In this document: positions 1-10,305 of the stretch, one piece after another | Layout of the letters: every line of letters starts with the position of its first letter | Numbering within the stretch: the stretch's first letter is position 1 | DNA from: Cichorium intybus | Taxonomy: Eukaryota > Streptophyta > Magnoliopsida > Asterales > Asteraceae | Assembly (NCBI GenBank): GCA_023525715.1 | Contig: CM042010.1 | Span: 84,507,894 to 84,571,893 of the forward strand | Length of the DNA: 64,000 nucleotides | Direction: 5' to 3' | Position numbers and translations under genes: made by a program | Notes under the pieces: model-generated | Databases searched by the model: none | The model's input: only the letters and a program-made list of their open reading frames with translations | What the model was told of the DNA's origin: nothing

Positions 1-554
1 CGTTCAATGGAACCTTGAGAAAGGGCTGGTTCGCCTCTTAAAGCTGCACACCCGGCTTTTGAAACAAAAACACCCCTGAAAAATTTTTCATTTAAAACCA
101 AGGTTTCAATACATAAAACCATAACTAAGGGGTACATTTTAATAAAAACGGGTACAAGTGTATCAAGGAGAGTATAAAATACCAGGTCTCCTTAAAAGCC
201 GGGCTGCTACTGACAGCATCTATGAGTCCCACTTCAAAGTCACGGACTCTATCTTGTCCCTTATCAGTATCATGCTAACCTGCAGGGACAGTAACAAATA
301 TCGTGAGCTATAAAGCTCAGTGAGTAATCAAATCTGCAAATAACATGTATCAAAATACTATCATATTACTGTCTGGATTTCGAATCCAAACTCCTAGCCT
401 TACTGGCTGACCATATATACTCTAGGATTTCACATCCTATTCTGTAGCCCTACAGGCTGAATCATAGTGACCTGTAATTAACAAGCCACGTTAGTTATTT
501 GCATCTATAATCATGTCTAACCATTTCTGTCCCATATTTCTTAGTCACAATGGA

Positions 555-866
555 CTGCATCATATATCATGGCTAAATAAGCCGCACCCTGTGTCATAGC
601 TATATAAGCTGCACCAAAACATTATCAGTATATAATTCATAGCCCGCAGGCCGCACCAGCTGGGTTTAATAACCCGATATCATAGCCAAAAAGGCCGCAC
701 CATGTACCTGTAACAAAATCATAGCCAAAAAGGCCACACCAAATATCATAGCCCGAAGGCCGCATCGGAGACATAGCCCGAAGGCCGCACCGGAGTCATA
801 GCCCGGAGGCCGCATCGGAGACATAGCCCGAAGGCCGCACCGGAGTCATAGCCCGAAGGCCGCACC
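555..866. repeat. 25-bp tandem repeat array in the LTR
   Basis: The unit is about 25 bp with core CATAGCCCGAAGGCCGCAC. Five near-identical copies lie at about 740-866 and more diverged copies reach back to about 555 (variants such as CATAGCCAAAAAGGCCGCAC). Alternate copies end CGGAGA and CGGAGT, suggesting a 50-bp higher-order unit. Confidence 0.9.
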
Positions 867-892
867 CATTGGATATAACATTCAGAATTAGT

Positions 893-1063
893 TATGGCTC
901 ACGGGTTAGCCCGCTGTTGCCTTGGCTCATGGGTTAGCCCGCTGTTTCCTAGACTCACGGGTTAGCCCGCTGTTGTGTATATAAATTTAACTTCTCAGAA
1001 TAAACTGTGGCTCACGGGTTAGCCCGCTGTTGCCTAGACTCACGGGTAAGCCCGCTGTTGTCT
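893..1063. repeat. 28-bp tandem repeat array in the LTR
   Basis: Five copies of a roughly 28-bp unit with core CTCACGGGTTAGCCCGCTGT, split by a 35-bp spacer (about 977-1010). The core contains the near-palindrome CGGGTTAGCCCG. One copy has GGGTAAG instead of GGGTTAG. Confidence 0.9.
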
Positions 1064-1621
1064 ATATAACAGTTTACATAGATATGTTGACTCACAGTTC
1101 CGTTCTTGTCTATTATAGACTCACGGCTTATCTGGTCTTGTCTCTTCAAATGTATCTTTGAACCATCAATTTCGTCCCACAATCAGTTTCAACCTGTAAC
1201 AACTCAATCATCATATATCACATATGGTATTAGTGAGATTACTCACCTGGATACTAGCTGCGTTTCAATTTCGGTTGTTTCTTGCCTTTGCGTGCACCAC
1301 AACCATTTTGTCCCATACCTATTTATTCATTTATATATCAAATGATAATAGGTTAATAATCATCTAAATTGACTCTAATACACTAGAGTTCAATACAATA
1401 TCATTACAAAAAATGCCTAGTTAATAAACTTTCCGTTTACTAACTTTTTATGAATTTTACTATTCATCGAGGCATTCGAATCGATCTACAGTGTCCCCGA
1501 GGGGTCGAAAACTCGATATAAAAATTTTCCCAAACTTTTCAGACCATAACGAGCCTATGGTCCAAATTTGAGCTAAAACGGACAAGCCAAACAAAAGTTA
1601 GCATTTTGAACTCCCTGCCTT

Positions 1622-1710
1622 GGAGGCGCATCGCGCCCAAGGGTAAGGCGCGTCGCGCCCAGACCTTCAAGTCGCGAGCGACCACGTGGTCAAGTCGCGA
1701 GCGCTGGGCA
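1622..1710. repeat. GC-rich palindromic block in the LTR
   Basis: Repeated GGCGCATCGCGCC / GGCGCGTCGCGCC and GTCGCGAGCG motifs in otherwise AT-rich DNA. The same place in the related LTR at the right end (63320-63420) holds different GC-rich repeats. Confidence 0.75.
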
Positions 1711-2566
1711 GAGGTGCAGAAACTCCGATTTTTAAGCTACAAAATCCCATTTTCTCATATTAAGTCCTTAATACCTGACTTAATCGTTTGGGGTTTGTTT
1801 CTAGGCTAAAACCTTATATCAAAACAAGGTTTTCAACCATTCAAAACAACTAAATCAATCAATCTGAAGAATTAGGGTTCTAAATCCCAAAACCCCAAAA
1901 CTTCAAATTCATCATAAATAGCAATCTACTTCCATTTTCTTGAATTAAGTCCATTTAGCATGACTTAATGGAAGTATTAAACCATTTAAACTACATAATC
2001 ACAACTGAAATTTACAAATTTCAGTTTCTATATAACCCATTAAGAACTTCTTCAAGAACTTGTCTAAAAAGGCAATCTACTTACCTTAATTGCTTGGAAA
2101 TCACCCATTCCAACAATTGTTCCAAGTTCTTGCTTCAATTTCTTGATCTCCTGCAGAAATCGCACCTTCAATGTCTCTCCCGTTGCTGCACAATGATCAG
2201 TCAAAGAAGAGAGTCAACTCTTCTATATATACTTCTAATTTTTACAATTTTGGTCCCTAAGTTCCATTTCTTGAACTTTCACCACAATAATCAAGTTTTA
2301 TTACAATAAAACTTCCATTCTTTATACATTTGCCACAACCAACAATATTTTTCATTTTTGGTCCCTCGCATGGTCAAATGACCAAATTACCCTTTTGTGG
2401 TAAAACGACCAAAAATCAGTTTTTATAACATTTTAAGTCCAAAACTCAAAATATTATTTCAAACCAAATACTTTTCTGTCCAAAAGACCAATTTACCCTT
2501 CCAAGGTAAAATGACCATTTTGCCCTTTTATTATAATTATATAATAAAACATGTCTTGGCGTTACA

Positions 2567-3015
2567 AATAGATCGCAAAAGTACCTCAGGAGTATGTCAA
2601 CTTCTCGATGGCAAACTTGTGAGCTGGCAATCAAGAAAACAAACTTGTGTCTCACTCTCCACAGCTGAAGCTGAGTACATCGCTGCTGCTTCCTTCACCT
2701 CTCATATCATCTGGATTCAAAACCAACTAAGAGACTATGGCATCAGCATGAAACGTATTCATCTTTATTGTGATTCAGAAAGTGCGATTAGGATCTGCCA
2801 CAATCCAGTGCAACATTCAAAGACCAAACATATTGCACTCAGATACCATTTCATAAAAGATCATGTTGAAGATGGTAACATTGAAATCCATTTCGTGCGT
2901 TCAGCTGATCAACTAGCAGACATCTTTACCAAGGCCTTACCAGAACTGACATTCAATAAAAATACTTCAAGGACTCGGAATGATGGAAGCTGAATCTGTT
3001 CCGAAATCTACCTAA
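2567..3015 (+). pseudogene. Ty1/copia RNase H, C-terminal fragment
   Basis: Translation from 2567 gives the conserved copia RNase H end: DRKSTSG, then VSWQSRKQ, STAEAEY, the acidic LYCDSESA and the terminal HIALRYHFI / ADIFTKALP motifs. The N-terminal part lies beyond the gypsy LTR insertion. An extra A in the run at about 2957-2961 shifts the frame shortly after ADIFTKALP; the expected C-terminal residues continue in the next frame to a TAA at 3013-3015. The enzyme would remove RNA from the RNA-DNA hybrid during reverse transcription. Clearly non-functional. Confidence 0.92.
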
Positions 3016-3128
3016 GGGTTCCGACTGATTCTGAATTTCGGAATGCCTCGGAATCGTAGCTGTAGTCAGTAAATTCGGAATGGATGTATCCTTTTGTATT
3101 TTGTTTTTTTACTTATTTTTTAATTTAT
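3016..3128. other. AT-rich spacer after copia pol
   Basis: T-rich DNA with no ORF of note. It contains repeated short CGGAAT motifs near 3035-3085. Confidence 0.6.
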
Positions 3129-3590
3129 TTATTTTTTTGTTTTTTTATCTGTATTTTTATTACGTTTTTTTTGTTTTGTTTTGTTTTGTTTTGTTTTGTT
3201 TTGTTTCTCTTCGTTTGTACTTGCTATGATTTGCTTGTAGTAAAAGATTGAGAAGACAGAAGACACATCAGCCAGTCCCACATGGAACTGGTTGTGGGGA
3301 GTTATGCGAGTAATCACCGCCGGCCACCATCCCCGCCTGTGCCAGACCTCTACAAGGTCAAATTGTTTATACTCCACCAAGATCTTTGGTGGGACAGGCT
3401 GCAAGTAGGGATAAATGGTGCGCACCGACAACGGACCACCATTCTTGCCATCATTCAACGTGGTCATCCTCACCTCGTAGCGATGGTTCCACACCTCCAC
3501 GATAACTCCACCATAGATGCCACCGGCATATTCTCCCTCCTGCATCTTCACCTCCACCTTGTCAAAACGGTTGTAGGGACGAAGCGCCAT
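3129..3590 (-). CDS. Antisense tandem Agenet-domain protein carried by the copia element
   Basis: A 153-codon ORF antisense to the retroelement. Residues about 5-65 (YNRFDKVEV..., GGVIVEVWNHRYEVR, TIYPYLQPVPP) and about 73-106 (YKQFDLVEVWHRRGWWPAVI, FHVGL) are two consecutive Agenet/Tudor-like units; Agenet domains in plants bind modified histones or link chromatin and RNA. The first methionine (3590) lies just before unit 1 and 61 bp downstream of a TATA box. After about residue 108 the sequence turns into low-complexity N/K/T/Q encoded by a TTTTG microsatellite, so the true 3' end is probably an unrecognised splice or a truncation. It has no homology to gag, pol or env and looks like a captured host gene. 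The Agenet call rests on motif recognition only. Confidence 0.6.
   Translation of the reverse strand: MALRPYNRFDKVEVKMQEGEYAGGIYGGVIVEVWNHRYEVRMTTLNDGKNGGPLSVRTIYPYLQPVPPKILVEYKQFDLVEVWHRRGWWPAVITRITPHNQFHVGLADVSSVFSIFYYKQIIASTNEEKQNKTKQNKTKQKKRNKNTDKKTKK
3165..3206. repeat. (TTTTG)n microsatellite
   Basis: About seven TTTTG units. It encodes the lysine/asparagine-rich tail of the antisense Agenet ORF. Confidence 0.95.
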
Positions 3591-3650
3591 CTGTCTATTC
3601 TCTGAAGGTAATTTTACTTAGGTGTGTGCTTAACTACTAACAAATGAATT

Positions 3651-3660
3651 CCTTTTATAG
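3651..3660 (-). promoter_or_regulatory. TATA box of the antisense Agenet gene
   Basis: On the minus strand this reads CTATAAAAGG, a consensus plant TATA box, 61 bp upstream of the ATG at 3590. With a start site about 30 bp downstream this leaves a short 5' UTR of about 30 nt. No equally good TATA box was seen elsewhere in this spacer. Confidence 0.5.
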
Positions 3661-5131
3661 GCAAGCAACATACCGGTTCGATTTCCCAATTATAGATATT
3701 AAAATACTTTATGGAGTAATGATGAATTCTGCAGCCATTATTAAATGTCATTAAGGCAGTGACGGCTGATTGGAAACACGATTGGACGTTTCCATCCTTT
3801 TCTCCTGAGAAATTAATGGTTTATCATGATAGCTGAGTCTACGTCAGCATTCTTCAGCAATCATTTCATCTTTTTCTGTTGTTTTGTATTTCATTTTAAA
3901 AATCCAAAAATATAGTAATATTTTTTTTTTTTGCTCCGACTGAAACTTTTGCATTGATGGAACTCCTCTTACCTTCATTTCTAAGTACCAAAAACGAAAT
4001 TCAATGATTATTGAAATATAAACCAATTTCGATATATAATTTCGGAAAGTCTAGTCAAAGATCGCAAATCATTTTTACCATGATGCGTTGTGAGACTCAC
4101 CAACCTTTCTTGACCTTTCTATTATTTCTCCACACAATACCTTTCCTTATAACTGTAACCCTTATGAAGGTTTTCGACATTACCACTGAAAACTGATGGT
4201 TACACCAGATCTGTGTTCATGATTTCAGAACTGACTACACCATCATTCTGAATGAAACCCAAAAATCCGATCACCCTATGGAATTCACGGACTCAGTTGG
4301 AAATCTCAGTTTTTGTTTTGCGTGATCTTTATGAAATTTACTTTAACCAAGCTATTTCTATCCACAAAGATCCAGTTTTTTTTTAGATTCTAAAAATTTC
4401 CTTAGTCAGAAAAACCTCTCCTACCTTACTTGTTATTAATGGCAACACCGGTCAAACAAGTACTTTCTTTCGATTTCGGACACTTCTCATGATTCGGAAT
4501 TCGGAAGGAAGCAAAACCAACCCAAAAAGAAACCCTCAAACTTAAAAGATACCTTTCAATGATTCTTAACAATCATCTGATCGTAATTCAACGGGAAACC
4601 ACATAAGCACTTCCAAATCTCTCTTGATTCCGAAGGAAGAGATCATTGTCCGAGATCCATTTGCCTTTATGTCAGTCCGACATCACAAATCTCCCAGAAA
4701 TATATTGTTTTATTTCTTTATTTTTGGCACACTCTTGCACAAAATCGCTATTGATTTTTCTAACTCTGGTTCACTTGTGATAAGGTTTTTGTATTGATGA
4801 CTTGGACAATATGACTCATCAGGCGTTCATTTTTTTTTTTGAATTTTGAATGAGGTCATCAAAGACGTGTCAGTTACAACGTCACCCTAATGGTAGCAGT
4901 TTTCTCGCTTTTCACGCGCCTGACAAAGCGACTCTTGGGGGCTATTCATCATCATAAAGCGAGATTTTGGGAAACTGAATCGACTTTATCGGGATTTTCT
5001 CTTTCCACGTTACTTCCCAAAAGATATTTAAGGATTTCTTGAAGACATCTCTCTCTCTCTCTCTCTCTTCTACACACTCAACCCTTTCTCTCTCAAGAAC
5101 GTTCATCTTCTCAAGTGCAAACTTTCTCTCA
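3661..5131. other. Non-coding spacer between the antisense gene and the env-like ORF
   Basis: No supported gene. It would hold the promoter of the antisense gene and the leader of the env-like ORF. A CT-rich run (5048-5070) and a TTC/CTC-rich stretch lie just before the env-like start. The short ORFs here are small and without recognisable motifs. Confidence 0.6.
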
Positions 5132-6482
5132 ATGCTTTCTCCAATGGCCGATTCTTCCTCAGCAAACGACAATACTTCTTCAACACTGATGTTGAAGATC
5201 AAAGCAAACCAGAACTTGATCATTGATCTCAAATCTTCTCACTACAGCGAACCTATTCGTCCAATGATCGAGTGCCTGAAATATTCAAGAATTTCAAAAG
5301 CTTTGACTGCATCCGCCTCAGTCCCCATCTCTCTTCTCTCCGCCGCCTACTCCACCGCCTTTTACAACAAAGCGGAGGAGATTGTTACTTTTGAAGTTGG
5401 TTCGGTGAAGACGAAGATTTCAAAATCAAGATTTGGTAAACTTCTAGGGTTTACAGATAACAACGATTTGGTTGATCCAGAGTCTCTTCAATCTGTCACC
5501 TTGCCTCGTCTGTTTTACCAGATGGGATACAAGGGCGACATTACTCAACTGTCGAAATTCGCGAAGAAGGGTTTACCTCCACTGGACTACACTCTTCGCA
5601 ATACTCTTCAAGAGTTTCTTGGAAAGAACAACCAGCACTGACAGTGCAAGTAAGTTGTTCTACTCGTTCTTTTATGGTCTCTATCACGATGTCAATCTCG
5701 ACTATGGCTCTATCCTTTGGAGTCAATTCGTTGACAGTGTCAACTACAAACTCAGACACACAGAGATCTCTTGTGCTCGCTTCTGGTCCTTGGTCGTTCA
5801 AAGAGCAATTGAAAAGCATGAGATTCATGTCATGACTGACTCTGTTATGGCCGTCATTCCGACTTTACCAACGGCCAACTTCGGTACAACCAAAGCGGAG
5901 GATTTTGAATTCATTGGCACAATTCCCATGGCCATGATTGGTCGTGTTCCGAGCGACATCAAATGCATTATTGACTATTGCAAAAAGACACGCTTTGCTG
6001 TTAGTAATCTCGATGAAAAGCATCAGCTAGCTTTTGACAAGCTAGAAAATCCGAAGAAGACAGTAAAAAGGAAGAGAAGGGGTGCTGCTTCCGACACGGA
6101 AAAACCAAGTAAGCATTCCAGAAGGCTTCGGAAGCTTGTCATGTCACATCACTCGGAAGATGATCATTCCGATGATCAGCACGTTACACATCCATTAGAG
6201 GATGACATGGATGACAACGATGAAGGCGAGCCTATTGTCGACACATTTCAAAGGCCTCCCACTCCGACTCCTGACCCAACTCCGAAACCAACACCTCCTC
6301 AAAGCCCTAAATCACCAAAACACCATCCAACACCACCTAAATCACCAAAACACCAACCAACACCACCCAACTCACCACCACCAAAATCTCCAACCCCTAC
6401 CTCGCAACCTCGTAAATCCCCAACCCCTGAGCACTCTACCCATGCTTCTCCAAAATTTCCAGACCCCACTTCCGAACAATAA
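5132..6482 (+). pseudogene. Envelope-like ORF of the Sirevirus-like element, N-terminal part
   Basis: The first methionines are at 5132 and 5144. The opening 170 codons resemble the 'putative plant transposon protein' domain found in plant retroelement extra ORFs (YSRISKAL, FYNKAEEIV, KSRFGKLLGF, PRLFYQMGY motifs). The frame is lost near 5635 and coding continues one frame over (LFYSFFYGLYHDVNLDYGSI..., PTANFGTTKAEDFEF) to a TAA at 6480-6482. Residues after this domain are basic (KRKRR), then acidic, then strongly proline-rich with repeated TPPKSPKH units. A frameshift near 5635 and the stop at 6480 mark it as dead. Function of this protein family is unknown; 'envelope-like' reflects its position, not proof of an envelope role. 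Confidence 0.75.
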
Positions 6483-6520
6483 GATGAAGATGTCATGATT
6501 TACGATGATCAGGATGATAT

Positions 6521-7474
6521 GCTGATTACATTGAATCACCTTTCAATGTACACTTCACTGCTTCTGACCCATCTGCTCCAATGACTCAGGAGCAATTCCA
6601 GGAACTGTCCGCTAAGCTGGACAAGCTTCTTCAAACAAACCAGGGTCCTTCTACTTCCGACTGGCAAACCCAGTTGGAAACTCACAATACTCATGTCGAG
6701 AAGTTGATCTCTGACAATGTCAAGATCATGGATGACTTCTCCTCTGCGATGGACAAATCGAAAACCAATATCGACGACACTGCCACAAAGATTAGCAGAT
6801 TGGAGACTGATGTTCCACAGTTTATGACAGATTTCTGAGACTCCAATCAGTCCAACAATGACAAAATGAATAAGGTCATTCAAGGGTTTACAGATACCGT
6901 TAAGGCAGAAAAAGAAGCTCTCGCCACTCTTCGTTCTGATGTTCAGAAAGAAAATTCCAAAATGGCTTCCTCTCTTGAAGCCAAGGTTGAAAAATTGCGA
7001 AATGATCTCGCAATGGAAAATGTAGTAATGGATCGTTTGGCTTCCAAAACTACTAAGATCCAACTTTTAAAAGCTGAGCTCCAACATACCACAGCAGTCC
7101 TGTCATCTGCTGTCTCACAAACTCAGGCTGTTCGGAGCTGTGTCACCAAAATCGACACTTACATTCGTCGCCTGGTAGAAGAAGACGATCCGGTCCTCAC
7201 TCCTTATCTTCGTGGTCACATCACGAACAAACTTCATCCAGTTCTCTTTTTGCTCAGCAAAATACAGGGTGTTTTGGAAGACGTTGCCATTCCAAAACAA
7301 GGGGGAGACGAGAACACAAAGGATGAAACCGATCCAAGCAACGATAATGAGTCTGACAAACTCAAAGAAAAGAAAAAGGAGAAGGAAAAAGACGATGTAT
7401 ATGACAATGTCTCGGACGTCTCCAAAGAAGATCAGGGAGATGGTTCGAAAAAGACTACTGAGAGTCCCATCTAA
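6521..7474 (+). pseudogene. Envelope-like ORF, coiled-coil middle part
   Basis: From 6521 coding returns to the frame used at 5132. It reads through a polar region (QEQFQELSAKLDKLL, TATKISRLETD), a TGA at 6836-6838, then a long heptad-rich segment (EKEALATLRSDVQ, SLEAKVEKLRNDL, KTTKIQLLKAELQHTT) predicted to form a coiled coil. A charged EKKKEKEKDD stretch follows and a TAA ends it at 7472-7474. A coiled coil is a known feature of Sirevirus envelope-like products. The two in-frame stops imply decay after insertion. Confidence 0.7.
7294..7308 (+). other. Internal polypurine-tract-like site
   Basis: AAAACAAGGGGGAGA inside the env-like ORF closely resembles the functional tract at 8687-8698 (AAAGGGGGAGAT). 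Sireviruses are known to carry several such copies near the 3' end of the internal region. Confidence 0.5.
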
Positions 7475-7501
7475 CAAGCAAAATTCTTAAGAGTCACCAA
7501 C

Positions 7502-8590
7502 GTGAAGAAACCAGGGACTGAAGAGTCTGCTGATGATATTCAAAAACCAAAATCTGATTGGTTTGAGAAAATGAATATTGGTGACACAACCGCCGGTCCT
7601 TCGAAAGGAAAGACAAAGAAGATTGATGAAGATGATGTGGACGAAGAGGTTGAGATTTCGGAGGCAGCTAAATTAGCCAGAGCTGCAAGAGAAAAAGAAC
7701 TTGATGATCTTCTCCGAATCAGCAAAAAGCTAGATGCCGAAGATGCAGCCAAACAAGAAGCAGCATTCGAACTGGAAACTCGGAGATTGCTCTTTCCTGA
7801 TTGGGATTACGAAATCATGAAGACGGAAGCTATCACTCAGCCAATTCATAACTGGTTGCAGCCGAATTGCTCTTACGACATCGGAAATCAAGTGAATTCT
7901 CAATTTGACTTTCCCATGACGGCTAGAGTATTTCTCATTCGATGCTTTTACAAACTCATAACGAACACACAACCTCGTACTGTCGTCAATGATATGCTGT
8001 TTAACTTCTATCTGGAACATTTGAAACCTCAATATCTTTCTTGGAGCTTGAAGAAGATTGTGAAGCTCACTCCGAGAATGCCAAAGGTTACCTCTCCTTT
8101 CAGAAATGCCATCTTCCTAGCTCGCAGGGGATCCGATGAGGAAAAGGATGAATTCACACTAGCTGATCTTACTTTCATGAATCCATTTGATTGGGTGTCT
8201 TTGTTCAACATCCTTTCTAGGAGGGAAGATCATGAAATTCTTCTTGAGCATGTTAAGAAACTTCTTATGGGTTACATCCTTGAAGTTGCAAAACTTGATG
8301 TGGAAGTAGCTGCAGTTTTGAACTCTACTCCAGAATGCTCTCCTGAAAAACTTCCTTCTAATCTAAAGAAACGTCGTCTCGGAAAAATCAAGAGCGATGA
8401 TTGGAATGTGGCTTACCCCACCAAGGAAGGCAATGAGTCTGTGAAAAGAATATTCTTTCTACGAGACAAACATCTGTACCGAACACCTGCGCTGAAGAAA
8501 ATTTTCGATCTCATCAACAAGACCAAGGTCAATTCTGAGAATGATAAAAGGTGTTTCAATGACATGCTGACTTGGTACATTGAATTCTGA
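7502..8590 (+). pseudogene. Envelope-like ORF, C-terminal part
   Basis: An open stretch of 362 codons in the same frame as the preceding two segments, separated only by the stop at 7472-7474. It starts with a charged linker (DEDDVDEEVEISEAAK, AAREKELDDLLRISKK), then a mixed alpha/beta region (LFPDWDYEIMKTE, FDFPMTARVFLIRCFYKL, FTLADLTFMNPFDWVSLFNI) of a type seen in plant retroelement extra ORFs. It ends TWYIEF-TGA about 96 bp before the polypurine tract. As the longest uninterrupted part of a once roughly 1,150-codon ORF it is useful for dating and classification. No catalytic motif was recognised. Confidence 0.7.
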
Positions 8591-8686
8591 AAGAGGATCT
8601 TGCTTTTAGTTCCGAAGGTGTTTAAGAAGGTTTTGAAAGTTGTGAAACCAGAAACTGAAGAATGAAGGCTCTTCACAATTTGACTC

Positions 8687-8698
8687 AAAGGGGGAGAT
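8687..8698 (+). other. Polypurine tract of the Sirevirus-like element
   Basis: AAAGGGGGAGAT directly abuts the TG that starts the 3' LTR; it primes plus-strand synthesis in LTR retroelements. Confidence 0.9.
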
Positions 8699-9017
8699 TG
8701 TAGAATCATTAATAAGATTGAGTCAAAATGCGGATCAGATTTATCGCCTGATTTAGTGCCTTTAGATTAGCTAATCAGTTATGGAATGGGCCTGTCCTTC
8801 CATACTTAGTTTTCATATATAGAGCTTGCATGAACCCTAATTAGGGTGAAATTTTTGTAATCTTCTTTTACGGCACTCATACATAATAGTTCTCTTGGAA
8901 TTGTTCTTGAGTTGCAATATAATCATTCGACAATTGTTCTACATAATAAGTGTTCTTGTTTACTGTTATATTTTCCGCATTACTTAAATCTTGATCCTAC
9001 TCTTTCGTGTTTCAACA
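8699..9017 (+). repeat. 3' LTR of the Sirevirus-like element
   Basis: Starts TGTAGAA right after the polypurine tract and ends TTCAACA, giving imperfect 7-bp terminal inverted repeats with TG...CA. Length is 319 bp. A TATA-like CATATATAG sits at about 8814-8822. No second copy is in the window, so the right boundary rests on the inverted repeat only. Confidence 0.75.
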
Positions 9018-10032
9018 AGAATTTGGGTTTTGTTGTCCTGAAGTGTGAGGGTGTTCATCAGGTGAAGATAGAGGACCCGGAATTGGAAGATGGGGCTTAG
9101 CAGCTGGATGTAGAGGTGCAACCTCGTCGTTCGTTGTCGGTACGTTTTCATGATTCCGCTTGCATCGCTTTTATGTATGGTTGCCTTTGTTTTGGGTTCT
9201 GTGGATGCGGGTAGTTAGTCAAGGTCTATCTCGAGTATGCGGGTGAAGGCAAGTGATTGTCTATGGTTGTGTCAGTAAGTAAAGGTGGCAGTAGAATGAC
9301 AATAGTTGTTGGGTCAACTGTTAGCGGGTTCAAACCCTAAGTGGGGGAGAACTGTTAGAGTAAGGAATGAAGAATTGTGAGTGTTTCGTTGGGCTATGAG
9401 CGTTTGGTTGAGACCTTATGTTATGCTGATCGCCTCGAGCAGACTTCGTTATCAGTACGGGGATAAAGATGGATCAACGGAGGCAGTTTGCGGTATTAAG
9501 ATAAGAATATTCTTTTATGCGGATGAGAGTTTCAGATATGTAGTGTGCAGTCAGTGGAAGTCAGCTCAGGTTGAGCAGGGTACGGAATTTTGACCGGGTG
9601 TCACATTCCATACGCAGCGGAAGCGAGCTTGCGGGTGCTTCGCCGTCATTGTTTGAGAGTTGTCAGGAGTCTAATGTCTAGTGGTTTGAGGGATGGGTCG
9701 AGTTCCGTGTGGTCGATTGTGGATGACCATTGCATGTGTCTTTTGCAGGAGAGACCGAGGGTCTGTGACAAGTTTAAAAATTGCTGCGTAGGGTAGGAAG
9801 ATTGCATCAGCGGTGGTTGTAACGGTCGAAGATGATGGTGTTCTCGTGATCATGATCGTGTGTGTTCTGTTCGGGTAACGATGTTTGTGGTCGGTCTGTT
9901 GATGTACGATTGTTGAGTTAGAAGTGATTGGTTAGTCGTTCCGATTGTCAGGTTGTCGGTTGAGTATTCTTATGCGTGTTAGGATCGATTGGAATTACCT
10001 GGAGTTGTGACTGGGTTCATGTTAACACTGTG
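9018..10032 (+). other. Element B internal DNA, left segment, no intact coding
   Basis: No ORF with a recognisable domain. A short reading near 9036-9100 (EGVHQVKIEDPELEDG, then VEVQPRRS) could be the decayed end of a polyprotein. A second polypurine-like stretch, AAGTGGGGGAGAAC, lies at 9341-9354 and closely resembles the tract at 37403. The rest is G/T-rich non-coding DNA. Confidence 0.4.
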
Positions 10033-10037
10033 GTGTC
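10033..10037. repeat. Target duplication GTGTC, left of element A
   Basis: GTGTC here and at 36005-36009 flank element A exactly, which proves that 10038-36004 is one insertion despite its inner nests. Confidence 0.93.
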
Positions 10038-10305
10038 TATAATACCGTAATACTAATTAGTAGTGAGATTATGTTAATCTTAGTGTAATTAAGATTAATT
10101 AAGTTATAATATAAGTTAGGATGTTAAAAAGCCATTTGAGAGATGTTTGGACTTGAAAAAAAATGCCAAAAAGGAGCTACACGAGTCGTATATGGTCACA
10201 CAGGTCGTGTAGAAAGCCTTTAGAAACCAAACAGCAAACATTTCTAGACTCACACGGGTCGTGTGAGTGGGTATAGGTTTCTGGATGGTTCTGTTGTAGG
10301 TCTCT
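10038..10305 (+). repeat. Element A 5' LTR, first part
   Basis: Matches 24010-24441 closely over its length (start TATAATACCG against TGTAATACCG). It contains the ACACGGGTCGTGT-type palindromes, the best being CTCACACGGGTCGTGTGAG at about 10250. Element C interrupts it after 10305. The TG start has become TA. Confidence 0.92.

Larger units (their letters stand above)
1..2566 (-). mobile_element. Ty3/gypsy LTR (5' or solo), minus strand, cut by left edge
   Basis: Read on the minus strand this begins TGTAACGCC at 2566 and continues past the left edge. Bases from about 1121 to 2566 match, inverted, the 3' LTR at 62564-64000: the AAAGGGCAAATTGGTCATTT-like stretch near the start, the CGACCCCTCGGG motif and the end near 'agactcacggcttatctgg' are shared. 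A TATA-like run (GTATATATAG on minus) lies at 2223-2232. The right flank at 2567 is copia coding DNA, not gypsy polypurine tract, so this is either the 5' LTR of an element lying to the left or a solo LTR. The expected target duplication on the right would be AATAG (2567-2571). At 2.5 kb or more it is long for an LTR and is rich in internal arrays. Confidence 0.85.
2567..9017 (+). mobile_element. Sirevirus-like Ty1/copia element, 3' half only
   Basis: Order on the plus strand: tail of copia RNase H (2567-3015), non-coding spacer with an antisense gene, a long broken envelope-like ORF (5132-8590), polypurine tract (8687-8698) and 3' LTR (8699-9017). RNase H followed by an extra envelope-like ORF before the 3' LTR is the known Sirevirus layout. 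The 5' half is missing because the gypsy LTR at 1-2566 is inserted in the RNase H codons; it presumably continues left of the window. Sequence after the 3' LTR (AGAAT, 9018-9022) would be the right target duplication and cannot be checked here. Confidence 0.8.

Noticed and set aside
555..1063. CRISPR-like repeat arrays
   Set aside because: Units are head to tail with no unique spacers of even length, within a plant LTR; they are minisatellites.
1106..1345. Short plus-strand ORF in the left-edge LTR
   Set aside because: Lies wholly inside an LTR, no domain, composition of random AT-rich DNA.
3282..3605. Plus-strand 107-codon ORF opposite the Agenet ORF
   Set aside because: Mirror of the antisense frame; no domain of its own, while the minus frame shows clear tandem units and a TATA box.
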